A stretch of 14,068 bases of DNA from Dehalococcoidia bacterium (GTDB lineage Bacteria > Chloroflexota > Dehalococcoidia > JAENJB01), in assembly GCA_016844565.1 (NCBI GenBank), contig JAENJB010000038.1, positions 1 to 14,068 of the forward strand, in the 5' to 3' direction. This document shows, piece after piece, positions 6,993 through 14,068 of this stretch. A program made the position numbers and the translations under genes. A model generated the notes under the pieces. The model saw only the letters and a list, made by a program, of their open reading frames with translations. It was not told the origin of the DNA and did not search any database. The stretch's first letter is position 1, and each line of letters begins with the position of its first letter.

Positions 6993-7559
6993 TCAGTGGG
7001 GCAGGCCAGTCCAGCGCTCGTACAGGTTGTGCTCAATATTGAACACCTCCAGCACTCTCCCCACCGAGTGGTTAATAAGGTCATCAATCTTCTTGGGCTT
7101 GTGGTAAAAGGCAGGGATAGGGGGCATGATGATAGCCCCCATCCGGGATAGCTTCAGCATACTCTCCAGATGACCTGAGTGGAAAGGTGTCTCGCGTACT
7201 ACAAGAACAAGCGGCTTCCTTTCCTTAAGGGTGACGTCACCAGCACGCACAATCAGGTTCTCGTTATATGATATGGACAGGGCTGCCATGGTCTTGATTG
7301 AACAGGGGATTACTATCATTCCGTCTCGTTTGAAGGAACCGCTGGAAGGCGCCGCCCCTATATCGGCTACATCATAGGTGTAGTTGGCCAGGCTCTTGAT
7401 CTTATCTATCGTCCAGTCGGTTTCGTAGAGTATGTTTTCCTCGGCCGCCTCGGAGATTACCAGGTGCGTCTCCACATCTTTTACCCGCGAGAGCGATTGG
7501 AGGAGCCTGATTCCATAGATCACCCCGGATGCGCCAGTAATCCCGACCACTAATCTCAA
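6993..7559 (-). CDS. ubiX: Flavin prenyltransferase UbiX/Pad1 family
   Basis: UbiX joins dimethylallyl phosphate to FMN and makes prenyl-FMN, the cofactor of UbiD-type reversible decarboxylases. The 188-aa length is typical. Motifs: GASG (9-12), SSGSF (72-76), PCS (85-87), the FMN and phosphate-binding stretch RAGDVTLKERKPLVLV (105-120) with RETP (122-125), and FYHKPK (151-156). The TTG at 7559 was chosen because the protein then begins MRLVVGITGASG, as in the family, and AGGAAG lies 6 bases upstream. A reading six codons longer (7577) would swallow that ribosome binding site. No ubiD is in the window, so whether it serves aromatic acid, quinone or another decarboxylation is unknown. It converges on the ABC operon with a 24-base gap and no obvious terminator. 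Confidence 0.93.
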   Translation of the reverse strand: MRLVVGITGASGVIYGIRLLQSLSRVKDVETHLVISEAAEENILYETDWTIDKIKSLANYTYDVADIGAAPSSGSFKRDGMIVIPCSIKTMAALSISYNENLIVRAGDVTLKERKPLVLVVRETPFHSGHLESMLKLSRMGAIIMPPIPAFYHKPKKIDDLINHSVGRVLEVFNIEHNLYERWTGLPH

Positions 7560-7615
7560 TGTAGTCTTCCTTTCCAAGTTTTACGCGGGTAACGGATGCG
7601 TTTGAGTGCTGCGTA

Positions 7616-7644
7616 AATGTAGAATAGGCCAGCTTCTTTGTCAA
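7616..7644 (-). promoter_or_regulatory. Sigma70-type promoter of ubiX
   Basis: On the minus strand, consensus TTGACA (7644-7639), a 17-base spacer and TACATT (7621-7616) are seen. The leader would be about 50 bases. An inverted repeat TTTACGC/GCGTAAA (7580-7586 and 7611-7617) begins at the -10 and could be an operator or leader stem. The promoter implies ubiX is not merely read through from the molybdoenzyme operon. Confidence 0.6.
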
Positions 7645-7685
7645 GGGGAGCGAGCGAAGCGGAAGATGTTTTTGCCTGGGGCGGT

Positions 7686-8799
7686 TCAGCGGAAGAAGGT
7701 CATGGGCCTGCATGTTGGGCAGAGGTCCCGGATGCGGTCTGCCAGTGCCACGTTGTCACTGAAAGCCGTCTGGAGAACTCTGGCGGCTACTCTTTGAGGG
7801 ATGAAGGGGGAACCGCAAAGGCGGCAGATTACTGCTTCGCTGCGGCATAGAAGCTCATTTCCCAGGCGCAGACGAGAAGGGTCCAGGGTTTGAGTAAGCC
7901 GGAGACACTTCTCCGGACACACACTCTCACAGGCTCCACAGCCAACGCATTTGTCATATCGAAAGACCAACTCCAACTCTCTCCCTCGGGTGACGGTTAT
8001 GGCTCCTGCCGGACAGCGGTCGGCGCAGAGGCCGCACAGGCTACAAAGGCTCGTGTCCACTTGTGCGATGGCGAGTGGTACGTGCCGGTTAGTAAGAGGC
8101 TGAGCTTGAGCGAGGGGCAATTGGAGAGCAATCTGTCTCAGTAATGAGCCGAGATGGTTGTGCTGCCAGTTAGCTCGGCTGGGGTCCAGACCGGCGAACA
8201 CTGGTTTCCCACCCTGCCCACAGTCCAGCCATGGCAGAGTTTGGCTGGAAGCATCTTTGGCGTGTTCCACATTGATGATTTGGAGTCTTTCCGGGTTGTC
8301 ATGCCAGCTCTCCAGTATGTGGCGAACGACATCAACTCGCTGAACGAGCTCTTCCCTCCTGAGCCCATAATGACAGCTGTTCATGGTTGCGAGAAGGATG
8401 CGGTGTGCTCCCAGTGCCGGGGGGGACGGGCAAGGGTGACATCATACTTCGCCATCCTGTATGGCTGCATCGGCAGGTGAAGACAACCGTTATGGGTAGC
8501 GCCTCCGCTTGTGAGAGAAGGGCCCCTAGCTCCGCTTCTATTTCAGAGGTATTGAACGGAGGCAGCCGCAGAGCCTGCCAGGGGCAGACAGAAACACATA
8601 TGCCGCAGCCTGTGCACTTGTCGCTGTCTAGAGAGAGCGCAGTCTTATTCCCCGTCAAAGCGCCGACAGGGCAGGCGGTTGAACAGAGGGAACATCCCAT
8701 ATTAGTGTAGCAGTGTTCCTGGTCTACATGGGGTACGGGTTGACGGCGCCCCACGAAGGACTGCAAGAACTCCCTGCGGCTAATCTCCCTCCGTGGCAT
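7686..8799 (-). CDS. NapF-like polyferredoxin with FlpD/MvhD-like middle segment, frameshifted
   Basis: This is an electron-transfer or maturation protein of about 370 aa, read here in two pieces: 8332-8799 (N-terminal frame) and the frame ending at 7686 (first ATG at 8384). Removing one base from the 7-base G run at 8419-8425 joins them as one smooth protein. Two [4Fe-4S] motifs come first (C30, C36, C39, C43; C62, C65, C68, C72). A middle segment (about 102-180) holds FTCRCSHTG and the stretch LLATMNSCHYG...RR, resembling FlpD/MvhD delta subunits. Two more [4Fe-4S] motifs follow (about C252-C262 and C284-C294). The end is a zinc-ribbon-like pair, CRLCGSPF and CPTC. The N-terminus has SRREFLQ, Tat-like but without a hydrophobic core, as in cytoplasmic NapF. 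It lies 14 bases after torD, last in the molybdoenzyme operon. The MvhD likeness is inference. Confidence 0.75.
8419..8425 (-). other. G7/C7 homopolymer at the polyferredoxin frameshift
   Basis: The minus strand reads GTC-CCC-CCC-GGC here. With six Cs instead of seven it reads GTC-CCC-CCG-GCA and continues VPPALGAHRILLATM into the downstream frame. Both frames show conserved ferredoxin sequence on their own side of this tract. The break point is therefore located here with good confidence. The cause could be sequencing, mutation or programmed slippage, and cannot be told from one sequence. Confidence 0.75.
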
Positions 8800-8813
8800 A
8801 GCGGCGTCGAGCT

Positions 8814-9500
8814 CTATTCGCCGGCCCCTGCCAGGAGCTGCTCTCTCTCAAGATTGAGCCAGCTTTTTGTGAAGCGCGCCAGGGCGCTGAACAAGCCAAA
8901 GGAATCCCGAGCTATGACCTCATCACAGAACTTGGGCACCCACTCGAGGAGGTGGTTGCCCAGAAACTCTTTCTGGGCGCTCTGAAAACGCCGCACGTCA
9001 TCCATATTCTCACTATCCCATGCCCCGGCCTCCAGTTTGCACAGGAGATGTACGAATTCGATCTCGAAACCGATGTGGTCGGATGGCTCATTGCCGAGAG
9101 TATCACCGGGGGCGAAGCCGAAGCGGCGGTATTCCTGGATTACATCAGAGCTTGTCTCACTGAAGACGATGGCGGACTGCTCCCTGTAGAGAGATTCATA
9201 GGGCGGGGGTTGTGAGTACAGGTGTCTTATGCCACGGAAAAGCTTGGTGAACTCGACGGCGGCGGCTTCAACTAGTTGTGGCGGTGGAGGGCCAGGGGGA
9301 AGGGGAACTAGTCCATCCAGGGAGATCAAACTGGCTCTCATGTCCTCGGGCAATTGCTGGAAGACCGGGGAGGTCAGCAAGCCTGAAACCCACATGGCGA
9401 GGACGACCAGGAGGTCCTCATCAGGTACTTGTGCGAAGGATCTGGCCAGTAGCTGGTAAACCTGAGCGCGGGCGCGGGCCTGCTCGCCGTCGTGACTCAG
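8814..9500 (-). CDS. TorD/NarJ-type molybdoenzyme chaperone (CTG start proposed)
   Basis: This family of cytoplasmic all-helical chaperones binds the catalytic subunit of DMSO-reductase-type enzymes and helps cofactor insertion before export. The protein is 228 aa from the proposed start, a usual length. Family features are the N-terminal EQARARAQVYQLLARSF, then a long helical region, with EFVHLLCKLE (family pattern E..YLA.LE) and the C-terminal LGNHLLEWVPKFCDEV. The first ATG in frame (9395) would remove the conserved first helix, and no ATG, GTG or TTG lies upstream before the stop. A CTG at 9500-9498 does have GGAG (9510-9507) six bases upstream, and it overlaps the stop of the preceding gene as CTGA. 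ATT near 9529 is a weaker alternative, as is an upstream sequence error. The gene lies between the small membrane protein gene and the polyferredoxin gene. Confidence 0.8.
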   Translation of the reverse strand: MSHDGEQARARAQVYQLLARSFAQVPDEDLLVVLAMWVSGLLTSPVFQQLPEDMRASLISLDGLVPLPPGPPPPQLVEAAAVEFTKLFRGIRHLYSQPPPYESLYREQSAIVFSETSSDVIQEYRRFGFAPGDTLGNEPSDHIGFEIEFVHLLCKLEAGAWDSENMDDVRRFQSAQKEFLGNHLLEWVPKFCDEVIARDSFGLFSALARFTKSWLNLEREQLLAGAGE

Positions 9501-9712
9501 GTCAGGCTCCGATGTCGGACTTCTGAGAATGGCATGCCCGGATCGCTCAGAAGGAACCCATTAGATGTTTGTGGTACATCTTGGACAACAGAAGAATATA
9601 TTTTGGGGAAGAGACTCATACGAAGACTTGTCGGAGGCAGTGCAAGTAATAATCCTGATACCATTAGCACTACCCCCGCCACAACAGTTAGTGTAGTGAC
9701 GCTTCGTCTCAT
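9497..9712 (-). CDS. Small single-helix membrane protein of unknown function
   Basis: I do not recognise this 71-aa protein. It starts MRRSVT, then has one hydrophobic helix (about 7-27) and a polar tail of about 44 residues. The tail would be outside the cell by the positive-inside rule; alternatively the helix is an uncleaved or lipid-free signal anchor. No cysteines, heme motif or lipobox are present. It has a strong GGGAGGTG ribosome binding site 6 bases before the ATG, lies 16 bases after nrfD and overlaps the torD start by 4 bases. These make it a real gene rather than chance. It may be an accessory or assembly subunit of the NrfD membrane complex; this is inference from position. Confidence 0.7.
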   Translation of the reverse strand: MRRSVTTLTVVAGVVLMVSGLLLALPPTSLRMSLFPKIYSSVVQDVPQTSNGFLLSDPGMPFSEVRHRSLT

Positions 9713-9728
9713 ATTACACCTCCCTTAT

Positions 9729-11006
9729 TTATTCGGTTTCGTGAATCGGTACTATGGGAAACACCTTGACAAAAAGCATGTACAGCAGGATCCCCAAAGC
9801 GAAGAGCCCTAGAATAATCAGATACTCCACCCAGCTGGGGGAGTAGGAGCCAGCGGCGTAAGGAAGCAAGGTGCCATATGTCTGGGAGGGCACCACCAGT
9901 AAATAGCGTTTGGTCATGCCAGCGATATTGACCATCACCCCAGCAGTAACAATCCAGGGGATGGAGTAGCGCTTGGTGAGGAATTGCAGCAGCAGGATAA
10001 CGAAGGGGATAACAAGGAGAGCAACGGTGACCCAGAAGAGTGCAGCATACTCTCCTGAAATGAGAGCTCGCAGAAGCTCATTCTCCTCGGCCCGTGAGAC
10101 CCACGCTGTGGTGCTTATTTCAGCGCCCCAGAGATAGAGGTAAGCGATCAACAGGAAACCGAGGAAGTTGCTCAGCCACTTGAACTGGTCAAGGGAAATG
10201 CGGTCCTGTAGTCGTAGCACACTTCTCAAGATAGCAGCGATAACAACGAGCATCCCTATGCCCGAAACGCCGGCCAGAATGACGAAGGCAGGCGCTTGAA
10301 GAGCGCTGAACCAGCCGGGGCGGCCGACCTGGAGGCCAAAGACCACACCCAGAGTAGAGTGGGCGAGGACCAACAAAGGAATAATGGCCAGTGCCAGCCA
10401 CCAGAGAGTACGGGAGTGGCGTTCCCTTTCTTCGGCAGTACCTTCGTATCCTGCGGCCCAGAGTCGATATAGCCACACAGGGCCCCGCCCTCTGGTAGCC
10501 AGAGCAGCCGCATCTGCCCTGCCAGCCAGATAGAGGTAGACCAGGCTGGCGAAGAGATAACCGGCGATAACGAGGGAAAAGGTATAAAAGAAGGGCGATG
10601 CCGGCCGGGCGTAGAGCCAGAGGTTCTTCAAACCACGAAGGGGTTGCCCGAGGTCTATTACAATACTCAATGCACCGAGAATGAGAGAGATGACGGTAAG
10701 CAACTCAGCGGCCCGTGCCAGTGGGGCCAGCGTCTTGAGATTCAGAAGACGAATTAAAGCTGCAATGGTGATCCCAGCAAAGCTGATACCGATGAAATAC
10801 ACCACGAAGGAAATGTACAATCCCCAGGTCGCTCCACCCATAGTGCCTATACTCCGCATGCCGGTGACGATTTCACCTTCAGCCAGTTGGCGGCTGTAAG
10901 CGTAGAGGCCAAGGGCGAGAACGACCAGCAGTATCACCGCTGATACATAGAAACCTGCGCCTGCACGAGGCTGCCAAGCGGATACGGGTTGAGTCTTTGT
11001 GCTCAT
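9729..11006 (-). CDS. nrfD: NrfD/PsrC-type quinone-interacting membrane subunit
   Basis: This 425-aa integral membrane protein would anchor the molybdoenzyme complex and exchange electrons with menaquinone or a similar quinol. About ten hydrophobic helices are visible (roughly 17-37, 62-85, 98-118, 138-160, 198-220, 233-258, 273-293, 312-337, 345-367 and 390-412). This matches the long NrfD form rather than the 8-helix PsrC form. The N-terminal part has WGLYISFVVYFIGISFAG after the first helix, a family-typical stretch. No heme-ligand pattern stands out; NrfD proteins lack heme. AGGAGG lies 8 bases before the ATG, and the ATG overlaps the stop of the FeS gene (ATGA). It is the third gene of the operon. 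The symbol denotes the family, not nitrite reduction. Confidence 0.9.
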   Translation of the reverse strand: MSTKTQPVSAWQPRAGAGFYVSAVILLVVLALGLYAYSRQLAEGEIVTGMRSIGTMGGATWGLYISFVVYFIGISFAGITIAALIRLLNLKTLAPLARAAELLTVISLILGALSIVIDLGQPLRGLKNLWLYARPASPFFYTFSLVIAGYLFASLVYLYLAGRADAAALATRGRGPVWLYRLWAAGYEGTAEERERHSRTLWWLALAIIPLLVLAHSTLGVVFGLQVGRPGWFSALQAPAFVILAGVSGIGMLVVIAAILRSVLRLQDRISLDQFKWLSNFLGFLLIAYLYLWGAEISTTAWVSRAEENELLRALISGEYAALFWVTVALLVIPFVILLLQFLTKRYSIPWIVTAGVMVNIAGMTKRYLLVVPSQTYGTLLPYAAGSYSPSWVEYLIILGLFALGILLYMLFVKVFPIVPIHETE

Positions 11007-11767
11007 CGGATGGTCCTCCTGATTTCGGTAAGGCCGAGTCGCGCCAGGGGATCAGGCTCAGAGGCGTGCAAGTAGAATACCCTCGGCTCGGTGCCAGCAT
11101 TCTCCAGAAGTCTGAAAGCGCTTCTATCGGCCGCTACCCTGGAGACTTCACTCTTGGGGTCGCTGAGGTCACCGAAGGTAAACACCTTTACCGGGCAGTT
11201 AGCCACACAGGCGGGGAGCAATCCCTTTTCCAAGCGATGTACGCAGAAGGTACATTTCTCCATGACCCCCTTGGAATGTCCACCGCCGGATACCAGACGC
11301 TTCTTCGATATTCCGTAGAGTTTGTCATGGTCCGGGTTGCGGTAGGGAGGCACCGCCCCTGCGGTAACTAAGGCTACCTTGCCGCTGCCATAGATGTTTT
11401 CTTCCTTCCAAGTGTAGTACTGGTTGGACGCCGGCTTCTTCCAGTTGAAATAGTTGACGCTGTAAGGGCAGGCGACTTCACAGTAGCGACACCCTATGCA
11501 CCTCTCGTAATCAGTGAGCACCAGGCCGTCCTCGCGCTTGTGCCTCGCGCCGACGGGGCACACCTTGACGCAGGGGGCATTGTCGCAGTGCATACACGGG
11601 CGAGGCATGAAGAACCAGAAGGAATCAGGGTACTTCCCGCGCTCGATGCGGAAGACATACATCCAGTACATGTTCTGGCCGGTGTTGTTCTCGACCTTGC
11701 ACGCTTCAACGCATGCCCTGCATCCCATGCACCGCTCCAGGTCTATTGTCATGCCATATTTGGGCAT
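11003..11767 (-). CDS. Four-cluster ferredoxin subunit of molybdoenzyme complex (PsrB/DmsB type)
   Basis: This 254-aa electron-transfer subunit carries electrons between the molybdenum subunit and the NrfD membrane subunit. Sixteen cysteines form four complete [4Fe-4S] sites in the DmsB/PsrB order: C13, C16, C19, C23; C58, C61, C66, C70; C90, C93, C96, C100; C172, C175, C187, C191. There is no Tat signal, as expected for a subunit exported together with its catalytic partner. The linker between the third and fourth sites is long (about 70 residues), with KKRLVSGGGHSKGVMEKC before the last motif. The ribosome binding site TAGGAGG overlaps the stop of the catalytic gene, and the ATG follows 10 bases later. 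The end overlaps nrfD by 4 bases. Confidence 0.94.
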   Translation of the reverse strand: MPKYGMTIDLERCMGCRACVEACKVENNTGQNMYWMYVFRIERGKYPDSFWFFMPRPCMHCDNAPCVKVCPVGARHKREDGLVLTDYERCIGCRYCEVACPYSVNYFNWKKPASNQYYTWKEENIYGSGKVALVTAGAVPPYRNPDHDKLYGISKKRLVSGGGHSKGVMEKCTFCVHRLEKGLLPACVANCPVKVFTFGDLSDPKSEVSRVAADRSAFRLLENAGTEPRVFYLHASEPDPLARLGLTEIRRTIR

Positions 11768-11777
11768 TATCAGCCTC

Positions 11778-14068
11778 CTAAGCCTTGGTAACCTTTACTT
11801 TTACATGAAAGGACTGGTCTGCCGTGCAAGTAACGTAACCCTCACCAGTGGGGAACAACGAATTGGGGGTGGGACCGATGCCCTTGGCCCAAGGATGAAC
11901 CCACTGACCGTAGTGGTGGGACATGGATACGGTATCAGGGCGCAGGCTTTCGACTAATTGCACCCTGGTTTTGACGCTCTTGGTCTCTCCGGTTACGGCA
12001 TTGTGGGATTCAACGACAACCTCATCACCATCCTGAAGGCCCTTGGACCTTGCAGTCTGAGCATTCATCTCTACTCGTTGCTGGGGGTCCAGCTCATTAA
12101 GCAGGGGGATGACAGCCGTCCGTGACTGCTTGAACTCAATCTTCTTCTGGGAGATAAGGTAGAGGTCATATTGTGATGGCGACTGGTTCATAGTAGGGCT
12201 TCTCCAGGTAGGCAGAGGGTTGTAGTCCTGCCAGTAAATCTGGGGAGCGCCTTTCTCTTTCATCACCTCGCGATAACCTAGAAGTGATTCTCCGTAGAGG
12301 CGGTGCTTAATGCCCCCATAAGGAGGGCTCCATGCGGGAGCATACAGTTTGTTTGCCGGAGCGGCCTTGACCGCCATCTTGCCTTCCTCGAAATACCGGA
12401 TACCACCCTCGAAGCCGTTTTGTTTGGCCCAGCGGTCGAAGATATCCCTCACATTTGGCTTCTTGTCCAGAGGCAACTGGTACTCACCTTTCAACGGCAG
12501 AGCAGCGTTTATCTGGTCTATGTAACCATCCTTACCGAAGAGGATACCTGACTTCTCACACAGATCGATGTATATGTCAATGTCACCCTTTGACTGAAAT
12601 AGCGGTGGGATCGGAGGCAAGCGCAAAGACTTGCTCTCGACATACTGGTCATCAGGTGTAAAAGGGCCCTCGTACTTTTCGACGGTGGCCGCGGGGAGAA
12701 CTACATCCGCAAAAAAGTCGGCCGTCTCGCTCATCCAGGGGTCAATGACGGCAATGAACTTGTACTTCTTGTAGGCTTCCATGAATACAGCCTGGTTGGG
12801 GAAGGAGAGAAGGGGATTGGTGTAGTGGATAATCATTACCTCAGGTGTGTAGTCGACGCCGTACTTCTTGGGGTCCAGCGTCGTCAGGGCGGCGATTGAC
12901 GGATTGCCGCTGTTGATGGGGAAGAACTTGCTGTCTTTGAGCAGGATATCATAGGGCGGGTCCTTAATTTTGATGCTGTCCAGCCCCTTGAAGCCGCTGT
13001 GCACACTCCTCGCCGTATCAGACCTCAGCCCGCCAACCGCTTCAATTGCGCCCAGGAGCATGAAGACCACTACCATCATGTACAGGGACTGGAAGCCCAA
13101 TTCCTGCTGCGCCATGTGATATGCCATTATGCCCACTGGCCTGTACGGCAGCTTGACTCCCTCCAGGACAACGGTGCTGCCTATCATGGCCTTCTCACCC
13201 AGATTTTCACCAACCTTCCGTATGCTCTCGGCCGGGAGACCGCAAATGTCCGACGCCCATTCCGGGGTATATTTGGCTACATGCTCCTTTAATAGCTGGA
13301 AGGCTGTCTTCACCTTCTTTCCTTCAACACTGAAGTCGCCCTCCAGCGCCGGCTCGATGCCTTTCGCGTCATGAGCTGCAGCCGCCTTCGAGAGGTTATC
13401 CCATACCTGCTCTTTGCCAGCTACCTTGAGAAAATGGCCGTTTTCCTGAACCAGGAAGGGAGAATTGGTATGCTTGGTGAGATATTCCCTGTCAATGAAT
13501 CCCTTCTCCACCAGGACATTGGCGAGGGCAAGGAAGAAGGCCAGGTCGGTGCCCGGCCGGATTGGTAGCCATTCGTCAGTATGAGGCCCCACAGCCCGCT
13601 TCCTGGGGTCGAGCGTGACCATCTTCATCCCACGCTTCTTGGCCTCGAGGAACTGACGCGGCCAGACGATCCAGCAGAACTTGTTCCCGCCTGAGTTGGT
13701 CAGGTTCCAGCCCACATTAACAAGATAGTTGCAGTGGCGAAAGTCCGGATGGAGCACCCCATGCTGACCGATAGTGTATTCCAGTGCTCGGTAACCCGCG
13801 TCAGAACAGTAAGTCCCATGACCCATGTAGGTGGCCCCGCTGGCCTTAACGAAGGCGGTGTCATAGAAAGCACCAGATTTACTTCTACCTTTTTGCCAGA
13901 TGAGGAGCCTCTTGTCCTTCTTGCGCACCTCCTTAATTTTTTCGCCTGCCAGGGTAAGGGCCTCATCCCACGAGATTTCCTTCCATTCTCCAGACACCCC
14001 TTTGGCATTGGTCCTCTTCAAAGGAGCTTTAACACGGTAGGGGTCGTAGAAAGACTGTATCTGGGCCT
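11778..14068 (-). CDS. Molybdopterin oxidoreductase catalytic subunit, DMSO reductase family (5' end outside window)
   Basis: This is the bis-MGD molybdenum (or tungsten) subunit of a respiratory complex. The reading frame is open to the right edge. It enters with QSFYDPYRVKAPLKRTN, so the TTG at 14021 is internal and the N-terminal FeS motif and any Tat signal lie beyond the window. About 762 residues are visible. The likely metal ligand is Cys72 in GHGTYCSDAG (numbered from the TTG). Cofactor-binding stretches include VTLDPRKRAVGPHTDEWLPIRPGTDL (about 135-160). The C-terminal dinucleotide domain (about 640-747) has DGDEVVVESHNAVTGE and SMSHHYGQWVHPW. Its size and partners are like those of PsrA, PhsA and TtrA types, but the substrate is not readable. 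No dedicated respiratory regulator is visible. It is the first visible gene of the operon. Confidence 0.95.
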   Translation of the reverse strand, partial: AQIQSFYDPYRVKAPLKRTNAKGVSGEWKEISWDEALTLAGEKIKEVRKKDKRLLIWQKGRSKSGAFYDTAFVKASGATYMGHGTYCSDAGYRALEYTIGQHGVLHPDFRHCNYLVNVGWNLTNSGGNKFCWIVWPRQFLEAKKRGMKMVTLDPRKRAVGPHTDEWLPIRPGTDLAFFLALANVLVEKGFIDREYLTKHTNSPFLVQENGHFLKVAGKEQVWDNLSKAAAAHDAKGIEPALEGDFSVEGKKVKTAFQLLKEHVAKYTPEWASDICGLPAESIRKVGENLGEKAMIGSTVVLEGVKLPYRPVGIMAYHMAQQELGFQSLYMMVVVFMLLGAIEAVGGLRSDTARSVHSGFKGLDSIKIKDPPYDILLKDSKFFPINSGNPSIAALTTLDPKKYGVDYTPEVMIIHYTNPLLSFPNQAVFMEAYKKYKFIAVIDPWMSETADFFADVVLPAATVEKYEGPFTPDDQYVESKSLRLPPIPPLFQSKGDIDIYIDLCEKSGILFGKDGYIDQINAALPLKGEYQLPLDKKPNVRDIFDRWAKQNGFEGGIRYFEEGKMAVKAAPANKLYAPAWSPPYGGIKHRLYGESLLGYREVMKEKGAPQIYWQDYNPLPTWRSPTMNQSPSQYDLYLISQKKIEFKQSRTAVIPLLNELDPQQRVEMNAQTARSKGLQDGDEVVVESHNAVTGETKSVKTRVQLVESLRPDTVSMSHHYGQWVHPWAKGIGPTPNSLFPTGEGYVTCTADQSFHVKVKVTKA

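Noticed and set aside
7402..7713. 103-aa minus-strand frame overlapping ubiX and the gap upstream
   Set aside because: It mostly overlaps ubiX in another frame; its start lies inside the polyferredoxin end and no domain is visible.
9492..9812. 106-aa plus-strand frame near the small membrane protein gene
   Set aside because: It is opposite the 71-aa gene, which has a strong ribosome binding site and operon spacing; nothing supports the plus-strand frame.
1..14068. CRISPR arrays, insertion sequences, tRNA or rRNA genes, phage or attachment sites
   Set aside because: No spaced direct repeats, transposase motifs, tRNA cloverleaf or rRNA segments were recognised on either strand by eye.

Overview
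The window is chromosomal DNA from an anaerobic or anaerobically respiring bacterium. A class I bacterial release factor (RF1) excludes archaea. GC is moderate, judged by eye. TTG starts are common, and several genes overlap by 4 bases (ATGA, TTGA, CTGA). The gene set (ETF, a molybdoenzyme/FeS/NrfD operon, UbiX and a TorD-linked polyferredoxin) would fit Chloroflexota such as Dehalococcoidia. That placement is only an impression, because no rRNA or other decisive marker is present.

Layout, left to right. (1) 94-1897, minus strand: etfB then etfA, the two subunits of an electron transfer flavoprotein, behind their own sigma70-type promoter (1959-1988). (2) 2069-3990, minus strand: prfA (RF1) and prmC (the methyltransferase acting on RF GGQ motifs), overlapping by 4 bases and read from an extended -10 promoter. 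(3) 4123-6968, plus strand: a three-gene operon with a near-perfect promoter and a leader hairpin. It encodes an exported NEW3-domain protein anchored by a C-terminal membrane helix, an ABC ATPase and an ABC-2 type permease. (4) 6993-7559, minus strand: ubiX (prenyl-FMN synthase) with its own promoter and no UbiD partner in view. (5) 7686 to the right edge, minus strand: an operon for a complex iron-sulfur molybdoenzyme. In transcription order it holds a DMSO-reductase-family catalytic subunit (5' end outside the window), a 16-cysteine four-cluster ferredoxin subunit, a ten-helix NrfD-type membrane subunit, an unrecognised 71-aa single-helix protein, a TorD/NarJ-type chaperone and a NapF-like polyferredoxin.

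How the genes fit together: the molybdenum subunit would exchange electrons with its substrate, the four-cluster subunit would carry them, and the NrfD subunit would couple them to the quinone pool. The TorD protein would guide cofactor loading. The polyferredoxin could supply electrons or help maturation. The substrate cannot be told from sequence alone; polysulfide, thiosulfate and tetrathionate reductase-type enzymes share this layout.

Most notable points: the polyferredoxin gene is split by a +1 frameshift exactly at a 7-base G/C homopolymer. Once restored, it seems to carry an FlpD/MvhD-like segment between two pairs of [4Fe-4S] motifs. The torD gene has no ATG, GTG or TTG at its proper N-terminus, but has a CTG with a well-placed ribosome binding site that overlaps the upstream stop codon (CTGA). 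A 71-aa membrane protein of unknown role sits inside the molybdoenzyme operon. No rRNA, tRNA, CRISPR array, insertion sequence or clear rho-independent terminator was seen.
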